Below, piece by piece: positions 60,141-64,000 of a stretch of DNA of 64,000 nucleotides. The position numbers and the translations under genes were made by a program. This DNA comes from Vitrella brassicaformis (taxonomy: Eukaryota > Sar > Vitrellaceae). The stretch covers positions 1 to 64,000 of the forward strand of contig CDMY01000356.1 in NCBI GenBank assembly GCA_001179505.1. Reading direction: 5' to 3'. A model generated the notes under the pieces. It saw only the letters and a program-made list of their open reading frames with translations. It ran no database searches and was not told the DNA's origin. The first letter of the stretch is position 1, and each line of letters opens with the position of its first letter.

Positions 60141-63100
60141 TCAGCGACGCATCAACTGTGTTGTGCTCGCCGACACACACATCCCTCTCCCTCCTGGGCC
60201 ATACTCGCCTGACGCCCGCCTGCCGGGCGGCGGATGCATGCCAACGCCAAATGGAGGCCGCATAGGGTAGCTCGTGGCCGGCATCACCGGCGTTGCGAAG
60301 CTAGCCACGGTCGGGAGCGCCTTCAGGGACGCAGACGGGGCCAATCCTGGCATCGGGCGGACTGGCACGCCCATGGACAGACGTGAGGCTGCCGGAGGGG
60401 GTGGAGACGTCCCTACACCAATGCTGAGTGGGCGGCTGCTGGTCGCGCGTGAGGGCCACCGCGGTGGCTGCGGGGAGGAGAACGCCATTCGATCCCGCAT
60501 CCCTGGGGCAAGGGAGAGGCCGAGAGGTGGGGCGCCCCAGGCAAGAATGGGCCGAGCGGGAGGGGCAGTGGCTGCCGAGGACGATGGCTTGGCTCCCTCG
60601 TCGATCTCCGTCACCTCCAACGCCTCTGTCGACGGTGCCGGTGCTGCAGGTCCACGGCTGGCCACCGTGGCCTTCACGTGCTGGTGTCTCGAGAAGCCCC
60701 GCTGCACCTTAGCGCCTTCACGGGGTACGATGGCCGTCGTCTTGCCGAGGCCCCCGCCCTCTGCAAATGGACTCCTGGTGGCGAGTTTCTTGCTGGCTGC
60801 CCTGTCCATCCCCGCCTTCTTGCTGTGGGTGTCCGACACACGGCCGATCTTGCCCACCCCTACTGGCTTGGTCGGCTGCTGCTGCTGCTGCTGGGCCACA
60901 ACACGCGAGAGGTTGAGCCGAGGCACCGCGATGCGCTTGCCGCCGACAGGCATCGTGTCTCCGCCCCCCTTGTTGGTGTCGGTCGTGCCTTTGGAGTGGT
61001 CGGCAGGTGGGTGTGGGTGGAAGGAGGGTGCATGGACGGGAGGGGGTGCCGGAAGGGAGTCGCCTGGGTAGTCGTTGTACAGCTGCAGCGACGTGTGGGG
61101 TCGGTGTGGGACCTGCGGATGGGCAGGGGACTGCAGCAAATTGGCGCGCGACTGGCATCGACGGAGACCGTGGTGGGCGGGCTGGATTCCGCCATCTGCA
61201 ACCGACACAGAGAGATACATGCGATGGATCAGATCTGATCCATCCCTTCCTCTCACTCACTCACTCCCTCCCTCACCATGGCGCCCACCCAATCCCTGCT
61301 GCTGCATCAACTCGATCCCCAGAGAAGGCACCGATGCCGACACCTCCAGCCCCGCCCTCTTCGACGGCTCCACCACCGCAGCAGCAGCACGGTACGCCGC
61401 AAACGCAAACGAAGGCGACTGTTGCTGCTGCTTCTTCTTCTCTATTTCTTTGATGTCGTCCCACCCATCGGCCGAGTATGTCAGCGAGTCGTTGACGCTC
61501 ACACCGGCATGTGCCATGCCCGCCAGTGCCCGGGGAAGCGTGAAGGACGACTGCACAGAGGACAGATCGAACGAGACGAGCTGTTCCTCTGGGGCGGCCC
61601 CCGGGGGCGACCGCTGGAAGGGCTGGGGCGACTCAAAGGGGAGCTGGCGTGATGGCTCGTCCAGCTGGGGGTGGTCGATCCGCCGGGCTGTGTCCAGGTT
61701 GGTGTTCTCGTCGTCGAACTTGGTGTGGAGCTCTGAGGGATCCTCCGTGCACTCGCCGCCCCTTTCGCCCTCGATGTAGAGCGGGCTGTCGGAGGCGGCA
61801 TCCTGCTGAGCACGATCCATGTGCACGGGGGCCAAATCCAGCCTGAGGGAGTGAGACACAAGAATAGCGAGAGAGGGTCGCACACGCATAGTCCATCCTT
61901 ACTTTGGGACCGTTATGCTCCGGATGCGTCCTGCTGCTTCAGACTCCTCCCGTTGCCCCTCCTCTGCCCCCGCTGCCTCGTCAGTATCGTCACGCGCCTT
62001 CCCGACAGGCACGGCGTCACGTGCCTGAGTGTCCAGGGGAAAAGTCGAGCTGAAGCGACTCGGGCTCTCCTCAGCTGCCGGTGGGGCCCACTGAATGGAT
62101 TGAATGGACTCGGCTGCTGGGGGGCGGAGGTCCTGCATGGGGCTGTGGGAGGGTGGCGGGGTAACTGCGGGGTGACTCTCGATGTTTTGTTTGAAGTGGC
62201 GTGTGATGCGCTCCATGGTGCGGAGATTCTGCGCCCACGACTCGGCGAGGGAGGAGAAGGAGGCGGGGCACTCCTTGGCTATGTCGGTGATGTACTGCTG
62301 CACCACTTGGTCCAGGATCTGCAACTACACAGTCGCAGACACAACGAGCACGTATAGTATGTGTGATTGACGATGGGAGAGACGGCCGGTACCATACCTT
62401 GGTGTCGCCATCGTGGTCCCCCTCGCCACCCTCCAGACGACCAACGCTCACACGAGGCATCATCCCGCCCCCACTGCTAAGCCGCGACCTCTCCTTCTCC
62501 CTCTCCCCCGCCCCCTCTCGCACCCTCTTGCCCACTTGTGACCCAACACGCTTGCCAACACCCTCTGTACTTCGTCTCGCCGCCTCTGGCCCTTCTCCCC
62601 CCAAAGCCGCCGCCTTCGGTCGCCGCACTGGCCGCATGCCAGCCTGTGACGGCGCTGCTGTGCTGCTCGTCAGGCCGCTCGCATGCGAAGGCGATCGCGT
62701 GAGGTGCTTCTTGGCCTCCTTCGGCTTGTTCGTCCGGGGAAGGTCTTGCTGCCTGTCCTTCCTCTTGTCGATGAGCGACAGCTGTGCCAAGCTGGCCTGA
62801 CGACTGAGGCCAGCACCGCCCTTGAGGAATGCCGCCACGGACGAGTGCGCCTCGGACAGCCGTGCGGCCTTGGTGCCGTGGGTCAGCCGATGCGCGGCGA
62901 TCTCCTTCGCGAGCAGACAGCACTGAAAGAGAGAGGGGGATGGCTCGGGGTGGGCGGGGATGCAGAGGAAGACCACACAGGGCCCTGCGTGTCCTGTGAG
63001 GGGGGCTCGGAGTAGGTCCAGCAGAGGGTGCGATGGCCTCGCGTGTTTGCGGGCATCCAGCAATGAGATGACGGCCTCAATGGAGGGAGAAGGGGCAGCA

Positions 63101-63993
63101 GCGTCCACCGACGAGCTGTCATCGGGCGGCGCCGCAATCTCGACAAACGTGAAATGGAACTCTGTCGACATTTCATTTCATCTCCCCTTGTTGCCTGCCT
63201 GTCTCTCTGCTCGCTGTTTACCTCTACTCTGATGTACGATGGTGGCCTGGGTGCGAGGAGGCTTGATGACGACCCTATAGCAGGTGTGAGTGGCGGCCGG
63301 GGCTGCCTGTCGCATGCCCGCCGTGTACACGTCGAAGAGGTTCTGCATGTCGCCGCGCCAGTCGTGCCACGCAGCGGCCTCCGTATCCGATGAATCCGCC
63401 TGACACATACGTAGCGTAGATGTTGATGCATTCAGATGTAGGTGTATGTATGCTTTCTCTTCTTGATCTGACGTACTTACCCGATACTCAATGAACTGAG
63501 CCTTTGCCCGGGCCCCCTGCATGCCGTCCTCCTTGACGGCATCCTGCAGCTTCTGCAGACACCGCGGCACCGCCCCAAACTCCTTTGGCGCGATAGTGGC
63601 CCTCTCACCCTCACGCAAGAACCCGCCGCCCAGCGTGTAAGACTTGCCGCCGGCCTGCGGCCCAATCGCCACCACAGTCAAGCCCGTCCCATCCCTCACT
63701 GCTCGTCGCACCCTCGCCGCTGTCCTGTGAGCCACGGCCTCCTGCGTCTCGCAAACACCGTCACAGTCAATGGAATAAGCCGCCTTGCCGTCGCTGATGA
63801 CCGTCAGGCGCTGCCGGGCTTGGTCAGGGTGGACGCCCGGGCCATTATCGTGATGATGGTCGTCCTCATGATGGACCCGGGGAGGTGACGGGCGGACTCT
63901 CAGGAACATTTGCAGTGAGGGCGAGGGCCGGCTTCCAGGAAACCGGGTGTTGGGCGGTGTCCGGGGATTAACCGCTTGCCGAACCATAGCCAT
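60141..63993 (-). CDS. Divergent kinesin-like protein with degenerate motor domain
   Basis: ATG 63991-63993 (the true start could lie beyond the right edge) to a stop at 60141. The N-terminus reads like a kinesin motor: MFLRVRPSPP, then SIDCDGVCETQEAVAHRTA, then a P-loop VVAIGPQAGGKSYTLGG in the place of the usual GQTGSGKTYTM. Switch II normally reads LVDLAGSE; here the matching place is FHFTFVEIAAPPD, without the Asp and Gly of DxxG. The late motor helix is recognisable: HPLLDLLRAPLTGHAGPC then LFQCCLLAKEIAAH. Weak ATPase or an inactive motor is inferred. Behind it are a basic Ser/Ala/Gly linker, a helix (QILDQVVQQYITDIAKEC; RTMERITRHFKQNI), and long low-complexity sequence with poly-Gln and a Pro/Met/Ser-rich tail. 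Exon 1 is about 63481-63993. Confidence 0.7.
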
Positions 63994-64000
63994 CTCGACC

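Noticed and set aside
60274-61071. Plus-strand open frame opposite the kinesin-like tail
   Set aside because: Antisense of a GC-rich low-complexity exon; the minus-strand frame joins in phase with upstream exons.
3541-62340. CRISPR-like or satellite arrays from repeated ATGG, GACA, CCCT and CA units
   Set aside because: These are ordinary short microsatellites without unique spacers, in a eukaryotic genome.
1-64000. Dinoflagellate-type spliced-leader relics and tRNA/rRNA genes
   Set aside because: I found no spliced-leader-like string and no convincing tRNA cloverleaf or rRNA by eye; a covariance-model scan would be needed to exclude small RNAs.

Overview
This window is nuclear DNA from an intron-rich, GC-rich protist with a secondary plastid. 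A chromerid-type alveolate (Vitrella/Chromera relatives) fits best. That is inference from combined traits: many 70-130 nt GT-AG introns (some GC-AG); a TSP1/von Willebrand A protein of the apicomplexan micronemal kind; plastid-type proteins with signal peptide plus transit-like leaders (EXECUTER-like, class I aldolase); and a BT1/folate-biopterin transporter. I could not run a search to confirm the species. The assembly is draft, with two 300-N gaps (11601-11900 and 26225-26524, the second inside a phosphatase gene). All exon models were built by hand from splice sites and frame continuity.

Layout, left to right: a partial minus-strand Cys-rich/coiled-coil gene (1-857); a membrane-anchored RING protein (+, 874-3259); an SdsA1-type alkylsulfatase (-, 4740-7906); a sugar porter (+, 8152-11063); a small secreted Cys-rich protein (-, 12002-12842); a multicopper oxidase (-, 13824-16513); a coiled-coil/TSP1/vWA protein (+, 16800-20377); an EXECUTER-like UVR protein (-, 21862-24315); a PP2C phosphatase (+, 24551-28058); an F-box-like protein (+, 28466-29839); class I fructose-bisphosphate aldolase (+, 30529-32293); an F-box/LRR protein (-, 33527-36987); a secreted Pro-rich protein (+, 37201-39399); a cathepsin H-like protease (-, 40775-43319); a POR-like SDR (+, 43407-44830); a BT1 transporter (-, 45166-48295); a large low-complexity protein (+, 48651-53487); a vezatin-like membrane protein (-, 54087-56161); a PUB-CAP fusion (+, 56294-58362); a TrmO-like tRNA methyltransferase (+, 58706-59831); and a divergent kinesin-like protein (-, 60141-63993).

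The genes do not form one pathway. The clearest organisation is transcriptional: eight head-to-head pairs have start codons only about 16-360 bp apart, and many 5' flanks carry a shared element close to TGCGAGCTTRG. Other points worth following are in-frame stops in three otherwise well-phased gene models (TAG 12345, TGA 19032, TAA 28667), the PUB-CAP architecture, the transmembrane-less TSP1/vWA protein, and a kinesin motor with an apparently degraded switch II. Long gene-free stretches are rich in tetranucleotide and CA/TG microsatellites.
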